Source: Halobellus sp. MBLA0158
Lineage (GTDB): Archaea > Halobacteriota > Halobacteria > Halobacteriales > Haloferacaceae
Assembly: GCF_041477585.1 (NCBI RefSeq)
Contig: NZ_JBGNYA010000001.1
Coordinates: 682,001-746,000 of the forward strand
Direction: 5' to 3'
Length of the DNA stretch: 64,000 nucleotides
Part shown: positions 7,767-16,575 of the stretch, one piece after another
Position numbering within the stretch: position 1 is the stretch's first letter
How the letters are laid out: every line of letters begins with the position of its first letter
The notes under the pieces: generated by a model
What the model was told of the DNA's origin: nothing
Database searches by the model: none
What the model saw: the letters and a program-made list of their open reading frames with translations, nothing else
Translations under genes and position numbers: made by a program

Positions 7767-8000
7767 TTATTGTTCTGTGATGTGGTCGAGGAGTTGGTTT
7801 TGGGTTAGTGTGGAGATGAGAAGCAATCTTTCCTGCGCGCTCATTTTTGAGAAGGCGTTTTTGTATCGGTTGATGGTGTCGCGGCTGACGTCGAGTTCTT
7901 CTGCGGTCTGTGTCTGGTTGGAGCGGGTGATTGCGTCTACGTATTGAGCTGCTGTTTCTCGGGTAAGCCCGTATTTTTCCAGTACCTCGTTTGTGTTCAT
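7767..8000 (-). CDS. Small helix-turn-helix protein
   Basis: The 77-residue product contains a clear helix-turn-helix at about 32-55 (TAEELDVSRDTINRYKNAF), like those of recombinase or sigma-like DNA-binding proteins. The remaining residues are helical, with a C-terminal LLLISTLTQNQLLDHI stretch that could mediate dimerisation. It lies downstream of the RadC-like gene on the same strand, 86 nt away. A role in regulating the element is inferred. Confidence 0.65.
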   Translation of the reverse strand: MNTNEVLEKYGLTRETAAQYVDAITRSNQTQTAEELDVSRDTINRYKNAFSKMSAQERLLLISTLTQNQLLDHITEQ

Positions 8001-8086
8001 CTTGCTTCTATAGAAATTGTTGAGGGATTGATTTTTATTAGAGAACCTGACAGGCCGCAGATCTAGAGAAAGGGGGGAAGAGGTGT

Positions 8087-8521
8087 TTAGAATGGTCCAT
8101 CGTTTGCCTGCCTCATACTGTAGTGGCTTTCTCTGGAGATGATGACGTGGTCGAGTAGTTCGACGTTGATTTTCTCCAGTACTTCCCTGGCTTCCCTGGT
8201 GACTTCGATGTCTTTTGCTGTGGCTTCAGCCGTTCCTGAGGGGTGGTTGTGTACGAGGATGACTGCGCCGGCGTTAGTGAGTGCAGCGGTTCTGACCACG
8301 TCTTGTATGTCTATTTGGACGTTGTCGCGGCTGCCTAACCCGATTATTTTGTCTCCGATGAACCGGTTGCTGTTGGTGAGGAAAACAGCGTATAGGTGCT
8401 CCTTTTGCTCATTTTTCAGGGATTCGTACCTGTTGGTGACGTCGTGAAGTGACTTTACGGCGTCGGGTTCTTGGTCTTGTATCTCGGCTTTGACTGTGAG
8501 GTTGCCGAGTTCCTGCCTCAC
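8087..8521 (-). CDS. RadC/JAB-domain protein
   Basis: The 144-residue product matches the RadC-type JAB (MPN) domain. It has DVVRTAALTNAGAVILVHNH followed by PSGTAEATAKDIEVTREA, that is, the metal-binding HNHPSG and the downstream Asp. Only the JAB domain is present; the helix-hairpin-helix of full RadC is missing, as usual for mobile-element copies. Such proteins are common on plasmids and integrative elements, but their biochemical role is unsettled. The GTG start overlaps the stop of the upstream gene (GTGA), so the two are translationally coupled. Confidence 0.85.
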   Translation of the reverse strand: MRQELGNLTVKAEIQDQEPDAVKSLHDVTNRYESLKNEQKEHLYAVFLTNSNRFIGDKIIGLGSRDNVQIDIQDVVRTAALTNAGAVILVHNHPSGTAEATAKDIEVTREAREVLEKINVELLDHVIISRESHYSMRQANDGPF

Positions 8522-8814
8522 GTGTTGCCACCTCCGAGGGCTTCTTTGATTGTTGAAGGGTTTCGGTTGATCAGCTTGTCCAGTTTCTGTTTCAGGTCTT
8601 TAGGTGAGTCGAAGGCTGTGATAGTGTAGCTCTCTACCACTGTGCCCTCCCTGTTTCTAACGTTGTATTCGTCGTGCTCCGGATGGCTCCAGTCCACCTT
8701 CTCCAACGTGTAACCACGGTATTCTACGGTGTGACCGCAAACCTTCGTAAGAGCGTTTTTGTACAGGTTTTGGAACTTTTCCAGTCCGTCATTTGTGTTG
8801 TCTGTGCTCGGCAA
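8518..8814 (-). CDS. Small hypothetical protein coupled to the RadC-like gene
   Basis: The protein of about 98 residues is hydrophilic and shows a strand-rich middle (VEYRGYTLEKVDW, NVRNREGTVVESYTI) and a C-terminal helix. No family is recognised. A TTG at 8814 is chosen because the purine-rich AAGGTGGT (revcomp of about 8821-8828) is then 7 nt upstream; the TTG at 8820 would nearly touch it. It overlaps the RadC-like gene by 4 nt and probably forms a two-gene operon with it. Confidence 0.55.
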   Translation of the reverse strand: MPSTDNTNDGLEKFQNLYKNALTKVCGHTVEYRGYTLEKVDWSHPEHDEYNVRNREGTVVESYTITAFDSPKDLKQKLDKLINRNPSTIKEALGGGNT

Positions 8815-8875
8815 AAACAAACCACCTTATATTACAATTAGTCAACAACTTTTAAATAACTATCTTACATTTTGA

Positions 8876-9008
8876 CTGGTTTGGGTTTGAAAACCAGCTT
8901 CAGAAACAGGTCACAACCCTACCCCTGCAGGTCAAATAGTTAGCCTTGAATCAGGTTAGAGAGAAACTCGCCGGCTTTGACTGAATGGTTTGAAACGGGT
9001 TTGAAAAC
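8876..9008. repeat. Iteron-like repeats and hairpin between the RadC operon and integrase
   Basis: The 12-mer GGGTTTGAAAAC occurs at 8883-8894 and again at 8997-9008, each preceded by a TTTGACTG box. CAGGTCA occurs at 8907-8913 and 8928-8934. CTGGTTT (8876-8882) and AAACCAG (8891-8897) form a perfect hairpin around the first 12-mer. No gene is convincing here. Clustered direct repeats next to an integrase fit a replication origin, a transfer origin, or arm sites for recombination. Confidence 0.45.
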
Positions 9009-9090
9009 GCGAACGACTAACCGTTGTCTCTTGATTTTACAGCAGAGAAAGGAAGAATGGAAGAGAGGAGAGGGAGAGGTTGTTTTTTTT

Positions 9091-10215
9091 TTACTCGATG
9101 TTGTTGACTGCGTCGCTTTGCCGAGAGGTGCTGCTATGTTCGTACTTCTCTGTTGTTCGTTTTGATTTGTGCCTACATTGTTGTGCTGCTACTGCGAGTC
9201 CTTCTTCTTCGGCGATGTAGGTTGCAGTGCTGTGTCTGATGCTGTAGGGTGTTAGGTCGCGTTTTTCGAGGTTGAGGTTGGCTTCTTTGGCGATTTTGCG
9301 GAAGACGTCCCTAAACGAGTCTTTGTCGTAGCGGTTGCCGTACATTGTGAGCCAGAGTGCGTCTCTGCCGTCGTACTTTTCTCGTGTTTCTCGTTCGTCG
9401 AGCCAGCGTTTGAGGATGGAGCTGGTTTCTTCTTTGAGTGCGACTATCCAGTTTTCTCGGTTTTTTGAGGATTCTTCGCGTGGTATTCTTAGTACGCTGT
9501 TTTCGGTGTCGACCCAGTGGATATTGCTTCGTTTGATTTCGATGGGGCGTAGTCCTGCGTCGAGTGCGACGTGGATCATCGAGGTGTATTTGAAGCTGTT
9601 TGCACGGTTCCAGTCCTTCATTGTGACCTCGTCTTTCGGTTTTTGGAGGCGTTGGGAGAGGTAGGTTTTCCACCGTTCGCGTTCTTCAGGGGTTACACTG
9701 TTGTAGTGGGGTACACTTCCGTAGCTCATTGCGGCTTCGCGCAGCTTCTTCCTGTCTTCGCGTGTGAGGTAGTCGCGAGGGGTGTAGGTTGTACTTGGGT
9801 CGCTGTATTCGATCTGGGGTTCCCATTCAGTGTCTTTGTTGCGTGCGTTTCGTTTCCATTTGAACAGGGTTTTCGCGGCTTTCTGGTAATGGCATTTCGT
9901 ACTTTCTTTCATATCTTGCCGCGCGAGGTGCTGCATCCATTGATCAGCGTGATCCGTGGTCAGATCCTGTACGTATCGACCTTTTCTGTCCCAGATGAAC
10001 CGGTAGAAAATGTCCAATCTGTTCATCCGGTTTTTGGCGGTGCTATGGCTGTAACCCTGAGCCTTCTCCGGATTTTTACCAAGAGCAAGCATCCATTCTA
10101 CGAGTTCACGGCGATGCTCACGGTAGGTAACCTCCTGTTTCGGATTTAGATATTCGCGGGCGTCGTCAGTGACGAGCACGATTCCATCAACCTTGTTCTC
10201 AGAACTGTACGTCAT
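9091..10215 (-). CDS. Tyrosine recombinase (integrase)
   Basis: The 374-residue product has the tyrosine-recombinase catalytic set: Arg223 in ALDAGLRPIEI, the YSIR box ending at Arg327, His349 in CRHKS, and the nucleophile Tyr358 in TEKYEH. Residues 20-115 form the SAM-like core-binding domain. The ATG at 10215 is chosen because AGGAG (revcomp of 10226-10230) lies about 10 nt upstream; the GTG at 10224 is too close. It lies 198 bp from the tRNA-Thr gene that marks the element border and would catalyse integration and excision there. The AT-rich codon use matches the element. Confidence 0.92.
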   Translation of the reverse strand: MTYSSENKVDGIVLVTDDAREYLNPKQEVTYREHRRELVEWMLALGKNPEKAQGYSHSTAKNRMNRLDIFYRFIWDRKGRYVQDLTTDHADQWMQHLARQDMKESTKCHYQKAAKTLFKWKRNARNKDTEWEPQIEYSDPSTTYTPRDYLTREDRKKLREAAMSYGSVPHYNSVTPEERERWKTYLSQRLQKPKDEVTMKDWNRANSFKYTSMIHVALDAGLRPIEIKRSNIHWVDTENSVLRIPREESSKNRENWIVALKEETSSILKRWLDERETREKYDGRDALWLTMYGNRYDKDSFRDVFRKIAKEANLNLEKRDLTPYSIRHSTATYIAEEEGLAVAAQQCRHKSKRTTEKYEHSSTSRQSDAVNNIE

Positions 10216-10261
10216 AGTCGGCACTCTCCTACAATAGAAACTAGACTAGATCGCAGCCAAG

Positions 10262-10269
10262 ATTTAAAT
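10262..10269 (-). promoter_or_regulatory. TATA box of the integrase gene
   Basis: ATTTAAAT lies about 47 nt before the chosen ATG on the minus strand, leaving a short leader that contains the AGGAG ribosome site. CTAGACTAG (10241-10249), a small dyad, sits in that leader and may be an operator. Confidence 0.5.
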
Positions 10270-10412
10270 TGTTTGTCAAATATGACCGATACTTCTCTGC
10301 AATCGCGTGACAGCGACGGGGTACCACATTTTCGACCAGGTACTCGTTCTTGCGTCGGACTCATACTTGAACGACAGAGAACCCTTGAAACACCCGAAAA
10401 CAACAGGAAGGA

Positions 10413-10484
10413 AGCCTGAGGCGGGATTTGAACCCGCGCTCTCGTCCTTACCAAGGACGCGCTTTACCGCTAAGCTACCCAGGC
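10413..10484 (-). tRNA. tRNA-Thr(GGU)
   Basis: On the minus strand the 7-bp acceptor stem GCCTGGG/CTCAGGC, with one G-U pair, closes a full cloverleaf. The anticodon stem CGTCC/GGACG carries the loop TTGGTAA, so the anticodon is GGT. The T arm is GCGGG-TTCAAAT-CCCGC, and the discriminator base is U73, typical of archaeal tRNA-Thr. CCA is not encoded. The 3' end faces the integrated element, so this gene is the inferred attachment site and has been kept intact by the insertion. Confidence 0.93.
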
Positions 10485-10578
10485 GCGTTCTCTCGTAGCG
10501 CGGATTCGTCTTTAGGGGTTTCGATTCGTGGCGGTGATTTTGATCCCGGCGAAGCGCGGCACGGCGCCGCCCCGAGCC

Positions 10579-11265
10579 TCACGAGTCGGTCGCCGAGGAG
10601 GGGACGCGGTCGTTCGAGCCGCCGCCGACCGCCGACAGCGACGCGATGCGCTCGGCGGTCGACTCCGAGAAGGCGTCGTCGGCCGGGCGGAGCCCGTCGC
10701 CGGCGTCGCAGTCCCCGGCCAGTTCGGCGGCGTACTCCAAGAGCGCGGGCGAGGGCGTCTCGCCGACGGCGGTCATCCCGGCGACGACCGCGAGGGCGAA
10801 CACGTCGGCTTCGAGGTTCCGATCGAGCGCGTCGCGGTCGGCGCCGTCGCCGCGCCGGAGGGTCTGATCGCGGCCGAACGCGCGGACCACCTTGACCGCG
10901 CGGTCGGCGGCGTCGGTCCGCGCGAGGAGGTAGAACCCCCGCGAGACGAGCACGTCGGCCGCGAGGATGTCCAGATCGGCGTCGATGTCCCCCTCGATCC
11001 CCCCCGTCCAGGGCTCGTCGTGCGAGAGCGACCTGGTGAGCCGCAGTCCCTCGTAGATCAACTGGACGCCGGCGGCCCGCTCTGCGAGCCCGTCGGCGTC
11101 GGTGTCCGTTCCGCTCTCGGGTGCGCGAGCGCTCACCAGCGCCAAGACGGCCGGCGTCATCGGCGCGTCTGCGAGGCGGTCGAACAGCACCTCCCGGAGC
11201 TGGTCCGGTTCGATGTCCTCGACCGCCTCGCGGGCGGCGTCGCGAACCCGCACGGCGTCGTCCAT
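10579..11265 (-). CDS. Conserved haloarchaeal helical protein (polyprenyl-synthase-like?)
   Basis: The 228-residue acidic product is helical throughout. Residues 93-118 (DADLDILAADVLVSRGFYLLA) resemble the helix of isoprenoid synthases that follows the second Asp-rich region, but the paired DDxxD catalytic motifs are not evident, so enzymatic activity is doubtful. It is divergent from riboflavin synthase across 194 bp that hold no clear feature. I believe it belongs to a haloarchaea-specific DUF family, without certainty about the number. Confidence 0.7.
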   Translation of the reverse strand: MDDAVRVRDAAREAVEDIEPDQLREVLFDRLADAPMTPAVLALVSARAPESGTDTDADGLAERAAGVQLIYEGLRLTRSLSHDEPWTGGIEGDIDADLDILAADVLVSRGFYLLARTDAADRAVKVVRAFGRDQTLRRGDGADRDALDRNLEADVFALAVVAGMTAVGETPSPALLEYAAELAGDCDAGDGLRPADDAFSESTAERIASLSAVGGGSNDRVPSSATDS

Positions 11266-11459
11266 CGAAGTGTCCTAGCGACGGGAGCGGCAAAGACCTT
11301 TGGAAACCCGGCGGTTCGCCGTCGGGCGACCTGCCGGGTCGCGGCCGACCGGTGCGCCGCCCCGCCAGCCGCTCCCGATTCCCGTCCCGAAGCCCGCTCC
11401 GATCCTCGGCTCCGACCCGCTTTCGAGACGCTTTTCGGACCTGAGACGAACGAGGGAGT

Positions 11460-12140
11460 ATGTTCACCGGCATCGTCGAGACGACGGGCACCGTCGTCGA
11501 GGCGACTGACGACGAGGGCGGTCGCCGCCTGCGCATCGAACCCGACCGAGTCGGCGACGGCGACGGCGATGGCGACGGGACCGCGGACGCCGAAGCCGAC
11601 GCGTCCGGCCCCGACTTCGCCGACCTCCACCACGGCCAGTCGATTTCCGTCAGCGGCGTCTGCCTCACGGTCGAGGACTTCCGCATCGAGCCGACGCCGC
11701 AGTTCGAGGTGTTCCTCGCGGCTGAGACCGTCGAGAAGACCTACCTCGGCGACGCCGACGCGGGCGATCGGGTGAACCTCGAACGCGCGCTCCCGGCCGA
11801 GGGGCGCTTCGACGGCCACCTCGTCCAGGGCCACGTCGACACCGTCACCGAGATCACGGGGATCGAGCGGATCGGCGACGACTGGGTCTTCGAGTTCGAC
11901 CTCCCCGAGTCGGTGGCGCGCTACGTCGTCGCGAAGGGCTCCGTCGCGCTCGACGGCATCAGCCTCACCGTCGCCGAACGGGGCCCCGAGCGCTTCGGCG
12001 TCGCGATTATCCCGACGACCTACGACCTGACGACGCTCTCTACGAAGTCCGTCGGCGACCCCGTCCACGTCGAGGTCGACGTGGTCGCGAAGTACGTCGA
12101 GCAGATGGTCTCGGGCTACGCCGACGCGGTCGGCGAATAG
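11460..12140 (+). CDS. ribE: Riboflavin synthase (alpha-type)
   Basis: The 226-residue product begins MFTGIVETTGTV, the signature N-terminus of lumazine-binding riboflavin synthase. The enzyme forms riboflavin from two 6,7-dimethyl-8-ribityllumazines. Two repeated lumazine-binding barrels are visible: the first around 1-115 with SVSGVCLTV, the second about 116-220 with GHVDTVTEI and LDGISLTV. An acidic insert at 38-55 rich in Gly and Asp lengthens the first barrel, a haloarchaeal trait. It stands alone in its orientation, convergent with the PrsW-type gene 6 nt away. Confidence 0.93.
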   Translation: MFTGIVETTGTVVEATDDEGGRRLRIEPDRVGDGDGDGDGTADAEADASGPDFADLHHGQSISVSGVCLTVEDFRIEPTPQFEVFLAAETVEKTYLGDADAGDRVNLERALPAEGRFDGHLVQGHVDTVTEITGIERIGDDWVFEFDLPESVARYVVAKGSVALDGISLTVAERGPERFGVAIIPTTYDLTTLSTKSVGDPVHVEVDVVAKYVEQMVSGYADAVGE

Positions 12141-12146
12141 GATCCG

Positions 12147-13154
12147 TTATTCGAACTCGGTCAGCTCCGACTCGAAGTCGGACTCGTTGGCCGCCGGCGC
12201 GTGCGCCTCGTGGTACTTGTCGCGGTACCGCTGGATCTTCCGCAGGAGGAAGAGTCCGAAGATCCCGTCGTAGATGATCACGAACACCAGGTACGGCGCC
12301 AGCCCGGACAGCCCGGTCAGGACGCTGATGATCCCCGTCCCGATCCCGACGGTCGTGTTGTACGTGGCGTGGACGAGCGCCGCCAGGAGGAGCCCCTTCA
12401 CGACGATCGGCCCCCGGTTTCCGGGGTTGTACTTCGCGAGCCCGAGGTAGTAGCCCGCGATCGCGGAGTAGATGACGTGACCCGGCCCCGCCAGCGCGCG
12501 CACCGCGGTGATGCCGCCGCCGATCCCGATCAGGCCGAGGCCGAAGTCGAGCTCCCGGCCCGGCGGGATCTGCCGGGTGATGTACAGCGCGTTCTCGATG
12601 ACGGCGAAGCCGAGCCCCGCCATCGCGCCGTAGACGGCGCCGTCGAGGACGGCGTCGAAGCGGTCGTCGGTGTACGCGTAGAGCCGCACGGCGAGGAGCT
12701 TCACGCTCTCTTCGACGGGGCCGACGACGAGGTAGAAGAACAGCGCCGTCCCGAGGAAGCCGAGCACCTGGAAGTAGGGCCTGAGGAGGCTGTTGAGCAC
12801 CGCCGCGAAGTTCGCCGTCAGGACGCCGAGCAGGAAGGTCGCGACGAGCAGCGACAGCGGCTCGCTCGACGTGACGTCCGTCGAGTAGACGTAGGCCGCA
12901 AGCCCGATCGCGGGGACCGCCGACAGCGCGGTGAGAAAGCCGATCTCGGGGTCGGTCAGGGCGGCGAGGCCACCGATCCCGAGCAGGAGCAAGAAGGCGA
13001 CGAGGACGACCGCGACCCGCGCGGAGCCGGCCGCGACCCGCCAGATGACCGCGGCCGCCCAGTCGACCCGGGTCCGCACCTCCCAGGTCGCCACGTCGTA
13101 GAGGTCGAGCGAGCCGTCCGACGCCTCTTCGATCGGGTCCCGTCGGTCTTGCAT
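12147..13154 (-). CDS. PrsW-family intramembrane protease
   Basis: The 335-residue product has about eight hydrophobic segments and the PrsW motifs: VEESVKLLAV (EExxK), FAVIENALYI (FxxxEN) and GHVIYSAIAGYYLG (HxxxS). These glutamate and histidine residues form the active site of the CAAX/PrsW superfamily, which cleaves membrane proteins such as anti-sigma factors in bacteria. The substrate in archaea is unknown. The ATG at 13154 is chosen; the longer reading frame would run into the leader of the divergent gene at 13282. The N-terminal 50 residues are cytosolic and acidic. Confidence 0.88.
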   Translation of the reverse strand: MQDRRDPIEEASDGSLDLYDVATWEVRTRVDWAAAVIWRVAAGSARVAVVLVAFLLLLGIGGLAALTDPEIGFLTALSAVPAIGLAAYVYSTDVTSSEPLSLLVATFLLGVLTANFAAVLNSLLRPYFQVLGFLGTALFFYLVVGPVEESVKLLAVRLYAYTDDRFDAVLDGAVYGAMAGLGFAVIENALYITRQIPPGRELDFGLGLIGIGGGITAVRALAGPGHVIYSAIAGYYLGLAKYNPGNRGPIVVKGLLLAALVHATYNTTVGIGTGIISVLTGLSGLAPYLVFVIIYDGIFGLFLLRKIQRYRDKYHEAHAPAANESDFESELTEFE

Positions 13155-13281
13155 CGTGGTCGGATTCAGGGGCGCGTCACGTAACCTCTTCGGCGGATGC
13201 GCGGACGCCGGCGCGTCGCGGGCGAGCCCGCGACCGCGACGAGTGGGATTAAACCGTCGCCCGCCCGTAGCCGGAGCCACG

Positions 13282-13653
13282 ATGCACTTCGACCAACGGA
13301 CGCAGGCGGCGCTCCGCGAGGTCGGCCTCTCACGCGAGGAGATCCGAGAGGCCTCCGACCTCGTCAGCGAGGCCGTCGACCGCGACGCCGACCGACTCCG
13401 CGAGTTCTTCGAGACCGACGTCGTCTACTCGGATATGGACAAGGCCCACAGCGCCGACGAGATCCACGAACACGACGTCTCCTTCCTCGACCTGTTCACC
13501 CACGGGAGCGACCTCCGCGGCTACCTCCGCTTCGACTCCTGGGGCGTGCCGGTCGAGGGCGGTCGGATCCTCTCGGAGGATGTCGTCGAACTCACCCTCG
13601 GACCCACGGTCGACGGCCGCGTGCGGTTCGCCCGCGACGAGGACGCGCTGTGA
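13282..13653 (+). CDS. Conserved haloarchaeal protein of unknown function
   Basis: The 123-residue acidic product contains the memorable stretch SDMDKAHSADEIHEHDVSFLDLFTH, followed by strands LRGYLRFDSWGVPVEGG and VVELTLGP. I recall very similar short proteins across Halobacteria (a DUF family), but no function is known. The ATG at 13282 begins 128 nt from the divergent PrsW-type gene. Its stop overlaps the start of the FAU-1-like gene (GTGA at 13650-13653), which suggests a link to RNA metabolism. Confidence 0.8.
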   Translation: MHFDQRTQAALREVGLSREEIREASDLVSEAVDRDADRLREFFETDVVYSDMDKAHSADEIHEHDVSFLDLFTHGSDLRGYLRFDSWGVPVEGGRILSEDVVELTLGPTVDGRVRFARDEDAL

Positions 13654-15149
13654 CCGGGGGCGACGCGGAAGGCGACGTCGGGGCGGACGAACACGCCGAG
13701 AGCGACCCGCCGCGCGTCCGCGTTCGCGGCATCTACACCACCGCCGTCACGCGGCTGCTCCTCGACGCCGGCCACGAGGTCGTCCAGGCGTCCGAGCCGA
13801 TCCGCGAGCGCTTCGACGCCGACTTCGGCGACGAGGCCCACGACGTCGCGGTCGCGACGACGGACGACCGCCAGGGCGTCGGAATCCAGGGCGACTCCGA
13901 CGCGGTCGAGACCGTCGCCGCCGAACTCGAATCGGTCGGCCGCGACGCCTTCGCCTGGTCGGATCCGACGCCGCCCGGCGCGGTATTCGATGCCGAGGTG
14001 GCCGACACGCTCGGCTCCGGGGCGGTCTGTGACCTCGGCGGGAGCGAGGGATTCCTCCCGTACGGCGAGACGGACGACTACGTCGACGCGGGCGATTCGA
14101 TCCGCGTGCAGGTGCGCGAGAGCGCGCCGCCGTGGGCCGACCGCCGGGCGACGCTCGGCACCGACGTCCACGCCGAGGCGGGGCTCGCGACGCTCGTCCG
14201 CGGCGGCGACGGGATCACGGTCGACACGCGCGACGACGCGGCCGGGCGCGAACTGGCGGGGATGACGGAGTTCCTCGACACCTCGGTCCCCGACGGCTGG
14301 GGCCTGCGGTGGTCCCACGCCGCCACCCGCGCCGAGATGGACGCGCTCGACGCGTCGCTCTCGCGGGCCGCCGACCGCGCGGAGCGCCTGGACGCCGTGC
14401 TCGGTGGCGCCAACGAGGGGGACTCCGAGACGCCGGCGGACGCCCTCGTCGCGCCCGCCGCCGGCCGCTGGCTCTGGTTCGGCCGCGAGTCCCGCTTCGC
14501 GCTCGACGACGCCCGCCGCGCGATCGAGACGACGATGCCCGGCCACCACCGCACCAAGGCCGGCAGCGAGGCCGCGAGCGCCGGCGTCGACCTCGCGGAG
14601 GCGCTCTGCGGGCGCGGGATCGGCGGCGGTTCGGACGACGGGACCGATTTCCCCTTCGCGACCGTCGCCCGGCAGTTCGGCCCCGTCGCGGGCGACCGCG
14701 TCGAGATCGTCCACGGCAAGCCCGACGGCCGGGCGTTCTCGCTCGGCCGCGGCGAGGTCACCGACTGGGACGGAGACGGCACCGTCGCGGTCGAGCGCAC
14801 CCTCGAAAGCAGCGGCACCTACGACGCGCTCGGGACCTCGCGCGAGCCCGGCGACACGGCGCTGACGAAGTTCCGCGAGGGCCGCTGGTGGTACCCGACG
14901 GTCTACCGCGGCGAGGACGGGGAATCGAAGGGGACCTACGTGAACGTCTGCACGCCCGTCGAGTGCTTCCCCGACGCCGTCCGGTACGTCGACCTCCACG
15001 TCGACGTGGTCAAGCGCCCCGACGGGACGGTCGAGCGCGTCGACGACGACGAACTCGACGCCGCGGTCGCATCGGGGACCATCTCCGAGCCGCTCGCGGA
15101 GAAGGCCCGAGCGGTCGCGACGAGCCTCGAACGCGCGCTCTCGGACTGA
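13650..15149 (+). CDS. FAU-1/AU-1-type RNA-binding protein (RNase E/G-like plus DUF402)
   Basis: The 499-residue product starts at GTG 13650, overlapping the upstream stop. Residues 20-110 resemble the N-terminus of archaeal AU-1/FAU-1, and [21 protein letters not shown] near 130-150 is an S1-like strand set as in RNase E/G. The C-terminal 160 residues carry the DUF402 fold ([40 protein letters not shown]). FAU-1 of Pyrococcus binds AU-rich RNA and takes part in rRNA maturation; the same role is likely here. Four nucleotides of overlap tie it to the small upstream protein. Confidence 0.87.
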   Translation: MTGGDAEGDVGADEHAESDPPRVRVRGIYTTAVTRLLLDAGHEVVQASEPIRERFDADFGDEAHDVAVATTDDRQGVGIQGDSDAVETVAAELESVGRDAFAWSDPTPPGAVFDAEVADTLGSGAVCDLGGSEGFLPYGETDDYVDAGDSIRVQVRESAPPWADRRATLGTDVHAEAGLATLVRGGDGITVDTRDDAAGRELAGMTEFLDTSVPDGWGLRWSHAATRAEMDALDASLSRAADRAERLDAVLGGANEGDSETPADALVAPAAGRWLWFGRESRFALDDARRAIETTMPGHHRTKAGSEAASAGVDLAEALCGRGIGGGSDDGTDFPFATVARQFGPVAGDRVEIVHGKPDGRAFSLGRGEVTDWDGDGTVAVERTLESSGTYDALGTSREPGDTALTKFREGRWWYPTVYRGEDGESKGTYVNVCTPVECFPDAVRYVDLHVDVVKRPDGTVERVDDDELDAAVASGTISEPLAEKARAVATSLERALSD

Positions 15150-15229
15150 CGGGGAAACCGCGGCTCACAGCGTCGCTCCCGGGGGGCAAGGGATCCCGCG
15201 TAGAACGCCGCACGAGGCGAGAACAGCAA

Positions 15230-15280
15230 CTTTATCAGTCGCTCGCGGCGAATTGCACCCAAGATTACTCTCTAGGAGGT
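15230..15280 (+). promoter_or_regulatory. Promoter and ribosome site of the aIF2-gamma gene
   Basis: The TATA-like CTTTATC at 15229-15235 is followed by a leader that ends in TAGGAGGT (15273-15280), an unusually strong Shine-Dalgarno sequence for this window. It is only 2 nt from the ATG at 15283 and 5 nt from the GTG at 15286, so the GTG may be the true start. Confidence 0.6.
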
Positions 15281-15282
15281 CA

Positions 15283-16515
15283 ATGGTGACACAACAAACA
15301 CAACAACCGGAGGTGAACATCGGACTCGTCGGGCACGTCGACCACGGGAAGACGACGCTCGTGCAGGCGCTGTCCGGCTCGTGGACTGACCAGCACTCCG
15401 AGGAGATGAAGCGCGGTATCTCCATCCGCCTCGGCTACGCGGACGCCACGTTCCGGACGGTTCCCGGCGTCGACGCGCCGGAGTGCTACACGGTCGAAGA
15501 GACCGGCCCCGACGGCGAGGAGACGGAGGTACTCAGAACGGTCTCGTTCGTCGACGCGCCGGGCCACGAGACGCTGATGGCGACGATGCTCTCGGGCGCG
15601 GCGATCATGGACGGCGCCGTCCTCGTCGTGAGCGCGACCGAGGACGTCCCGCAGGCCCAGACCGAAGAGCACCTGATGGCGCTGGACATCATCGGCATCG
15701 ACAACATCGTCATCGCGCAGAACAAGATCGACCTCGTCGACCGCGAGCGCGCCGTCGAGTCCTACGAGCAGATCCAGGAGTTCGTCTCCGGGACCGTCGC
15801 CGAGGACGCGCCGATCGTCCCCGTCAGCGCACAGCAGGAAGTGAACATCGACCTCCTGATCGACGCGATCGAGCGGGAGATCCCGACGCCCGAGCGCGAC
15901 GAGACCGAGGACCCGCGGCTCTTCGCGGCCCGCTCGTTCGACATCAACCGCCCCGGCACGACGTGGGAGGACCTCTCCGGCGGCGTCGTCGGCGGCTCCG
16001 TCGTGCAGGGCAAGCTCTCGGTCGACGAGGAGCTCGAACTCCGCCCCGGCCGCGAGGTCGAGGAGGGCGGCTCCTCGGAGTGGCAGCCGATCGAGACCGA
16101 GATCCGCTCGCTGCAGGCCGGCGGCCAGTCGGTCGAGGAGGTCCGCCCCGGTGGCCTCTGCGGCATCGGCACGGGCCTCGACCCGAGCCTCACGAAGGGC
16201 GACGCCCTCGCCGGACAGGTCGCGGGCGAGCCCGGGACGCTCCCGCCCACGCGCGAGCAGTTCACGATGGACGTCGAACTGCTCGACCGCATCGTCGGCG
16301 AGGACGAGGGGAGCGTCGAGGAGATCTCGACGGGCGAGCCGCTGATGCTCACCGTCGGGACCGCCACGACCGTCGGCTCGGTCACCAGCGCCCGCTCGGA
16401 CGAGGCCGAGGTGGCGCTGAAGCGCCCCGTCTGCGCCGAGTCGGGCGCGAAGATCGCGATCAACCGCCGTGTCGGCGCGCGCTGGCGGCTCATCGGCGTC
16501 GGGACGCTCCAGTGA
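15283..16515 (+). CDS. eif2g: Translation initiation factor aIF2 subunit gamma
   Basis: The 410-residue GTPase has G1 GHVDHGKTT in [21 protein letters not shown]3 DAPGHE and G4 NKID. It also has aIF2-gamma-specific features such as IRLGYADA in switch 1 and GRDVEEG-type loops in domain II. The subunit binds Met-tRNAi and GTP in the aIF2 ternary complex. The usual zinc knuckle between switch 1 and G3 is reduced: the expected CxxC pairs are absent and only one Cys (ECYTVEE) remains. It heads the run PIN protein, Rpo7, Spt4, an order conserved in archaea. Confidence 0.95.
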   Translation: MVTQQTQQPEVNIGLVGHVDHGKTTLVQALSGSWTDQHSEEMKRGISIRLGYADATFRTVPGVDAPECYTVEETGPDGEETEVLRTVSFVDAPGHETLMATMLSGAAIMDGAVLVVSATEDVPQAQTEEHLMALDIIGIDNIVIAQNKIDLVDRERAVESYEQIQEFVSGTVAEDAPIVPVSAQQEVNIDLLIDAIEREIPTPERDETEDPRLFAARSFDINRPGTTWEDLSGGVVGGSVVQGKLSVDEELELRPGREVEEGGSSEWQPIETEIRSLQAGGQSVEEVRPGGLCGIGTGLDPSLTKGDALAGQVAGEPGTLPPTREQFTMDVELLDRIVGEDEGSVEEISTGEPLMLTVGTATTVGSVTSARSDEAEVALKRPVCAESGAKIAINRRVGARWRLIGVGTLQ

Positions 16516-16575
16516 GCGGCCAGACGGCGGGTCGCGTCGGCGACGGACGATAGCGCACGATAGCAGACACAGGAG

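Larger units (their letters stand above)
1..10412. mobile_element. Integrated conjugative-type element (right part; left end outside window)
   Basis: This stretch is visibly richer in A and T than the rest of the window and uses different codons. It holds a conjugation-type ATPase, a toxin-antitoxin pair, several unrecognised genes and a tyrosine integrase, and it stops at the 3' end of an intact tRNA-Thr gene, the classical insertion point of archaeal integrative elements. The integrase lies next to the tRNA, as expected. No second copy of the tRNA 3' end was found in the window, so the left attachment site must be further left. The exact right boundary is inferred; the att core probably overlaps the tRNA 3' end. 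Confidence 0.8.

Noticed and set aside
9081-9092. T-tract as an integrase terminator
   Set aside because: The T run is on the plus strand, so it is an A run in the integrase transcript, and no plus-strand gene ends here.
8977-9165. A 62-codon plus-strand frame over the integrase 3' end
   Set aside because: It overlaps the integrase coding end and consists mostly of low-complexity sequence.
1-10412. Left attachment site inside the window
   Set aside because: No copy of the tRNA-Thr 3' sequence was found in this span.
10307-10498. A 63-codon plus-strand frame across the tRNA-Thr gene
   Set aside because: It includes the antisense of the tRNA (EAGFEPALSSLP-type peptide), a classic false gene produced by tRNA sequence.
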